A stretch of DNA of 64,000 nt from assembly GCF_001718315.1 (NCBI RefSeq), contig NZ_CP013363.1:930001-994000 (forward strand). Reading direction: 5' to 3'. Source of the stretch: Burkholderia diffusa. GTDB taxonomy: Bacteria > Pseudomonadota > Gammaproteobacteria > Burkholderiales > Burkholderiaceae. Both the position numbers and the translations under genes were made by a program. The notes below the pieces were generated by a model. The model saw nothing but the letters and a program-made list of their open reading frames with translations. It had not been told where the DNA came from and did no database searches. This document shows, in pieces, positions 63,614 through 64,000 of this stretch (position 1 is the first letter of the stretch; the number at the start of each line of letters is the position of its first letter).

Positions 63614-64000
63614 GTGCTGATCTGGAAAACCGCGCTGTCGCTCAACTGGCGCACGAGCCTCGTGTCGCCCGCCAGCGCACCGGTCGCAGCGGCCAACGTC
63701 GGGCGGCTGGTGCTCACCGGCGCCACCGGCTTCATCGGCAGTACCGTGCTGACGGCGCTCGTCAATGCGGGGCTGCTCGAGCGCATCGTATGTGTCGTGC
63801 GTGCGGAGAATCGCGGCCACGCGGTCGCGCGTTTGCGTGAAGCGGCGTTGCGCGCGGGGCTCGCGCCGTACTGGGCATCGCGTCTCGGCGACGCGAACGT
63901 CGCCGTCGGCGCGCTCGGCGACGTGTGGCAGGGCTACGACGCATCGCGTCTCGCGGGCGCGACGCACGTGATTCATTGCGCGGGCCATGCGTCGCCGGCC
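63614..64000 (+). CDS. Thioester-reductase-like NAD(P)-dependent SDR (partial)
   Basis: Begins GTG 63614 with GAAGGAGA before it and runs off the window (129 codons). After a 28-residue lead it reads RLVLTGATGFIGSTVLTALV, the TGxxGxxG dinucleotide-binding loop of extended SDR proteins. Then RIVCVVRAENRGHAVARLREAALRAGL fits the thioester reductase/Lys2 R-domain pattern (VRA...A..RL), and AGATHVIHCAGHASPA the HxAA strand. It could reduce or epimerise an acyl substrate; the rest of the gene is needed to tell. Confidence 0.75.
   Translation, partial: MLIWKTALSLNWRTSLVSPASAPVAAANVGRLVLTGATGFIGSTVLTALVNAGLLERIVCVVRAENRGHAVARLREAALRAGLAPYWASRLGDANVAVGALGDVWQGYDASRLAGATHVIHCAGHASPA

Overview
The window looks like a replicon of a Burkholderia cepacia complex species. 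It is uniformly GC-rich, and the protein set is typical of that group: PcaGH/PcaQ, an H-NS-type protein with a C-terminal TWSGRGRxPxW motif, a three-subunit gluconate dehydrogenase, several CRP/FNR-like regulators and a c-di-GMP-type exopolysaccharide locus. No tRNA, rRNA, IS element, prophage or CRISPR array was recognised.

Layout. (1) 1-3244: end of the protocatechuate branch (pcaG partial, pcaH, divergent pcaQ) with a duplicated 55-bp operator, then a HigB/HigA-type toxin-antitoxin pair. (2) 3329-14512: housekeeping genes (YjeH-like amino-acid exporter, Lhr-type helicase, YdjM-like membrane protein, gamma-glutamyltranspeptidase, PPK2, H-NS-like protein, YigZ). (3) 14738-17190: a frameshifted LysR remnant and an exported GH3 beta-glucosidase. 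(4) 17689-36193: an exopolysaccharide cluster of about a dozen genes (Wzx flippase, tandem hydrolase, Wza, Wzc, polymerase, acyltransferase, three glycosyltransferases, beta-helix protein, ManC, ElaA-like acetyltransferase). (5) 37498-48951: its regulators, namely a sigma54 activator (BerB-like) and two CRP/FNR paralogues (the + strand one BerA-like), plus an initiating sugar-phosphate transferase. Embedded here is a five-gene, fully overlapping operon for aminoacyl-carrier-protein chemistry (ACP, acyl-CoA dehydrogenase, amino acid:carrier-protein ligase, DUF1839, GH2). (6) 49034-64000: DksA/TraR protein, PolX, alanine dehydrogenase, DUF3995 protein, gluconate 2-dehydrogenase operon, YbaL antiporter, an orphan PBP2/FtsI paralogue, a small hypothetical protein and the start of a thioester-reductase-like SDR.

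Gene content and order of regions 4-5 match what I recall of the B. cenocepacia Bep exopolysaccharide locus. There c-di-GMP acts through BerB/RpoN on berA, and BerA then activates the polysaccharide genes. The sequence supports this wiring: a good -24/-12 promoter lies upstream of the BerA-like gene.

The most interesting reading-level result is a 14-bp palindrome, GTNNGYNNRCNNAC. It occurs at about -41.5 of four divergent promoters in two duplicated roughly 210-bp intergenic modules (19077-19287 and 32311-32525). A close relative lies at the same position upstream of the ACP operon (44984-44997). This predicts that one CRP/FNR-type regulator co-controls polysaccharide assembly and the aminoacyl-carrier-protein operon, whose product is unknown to me.
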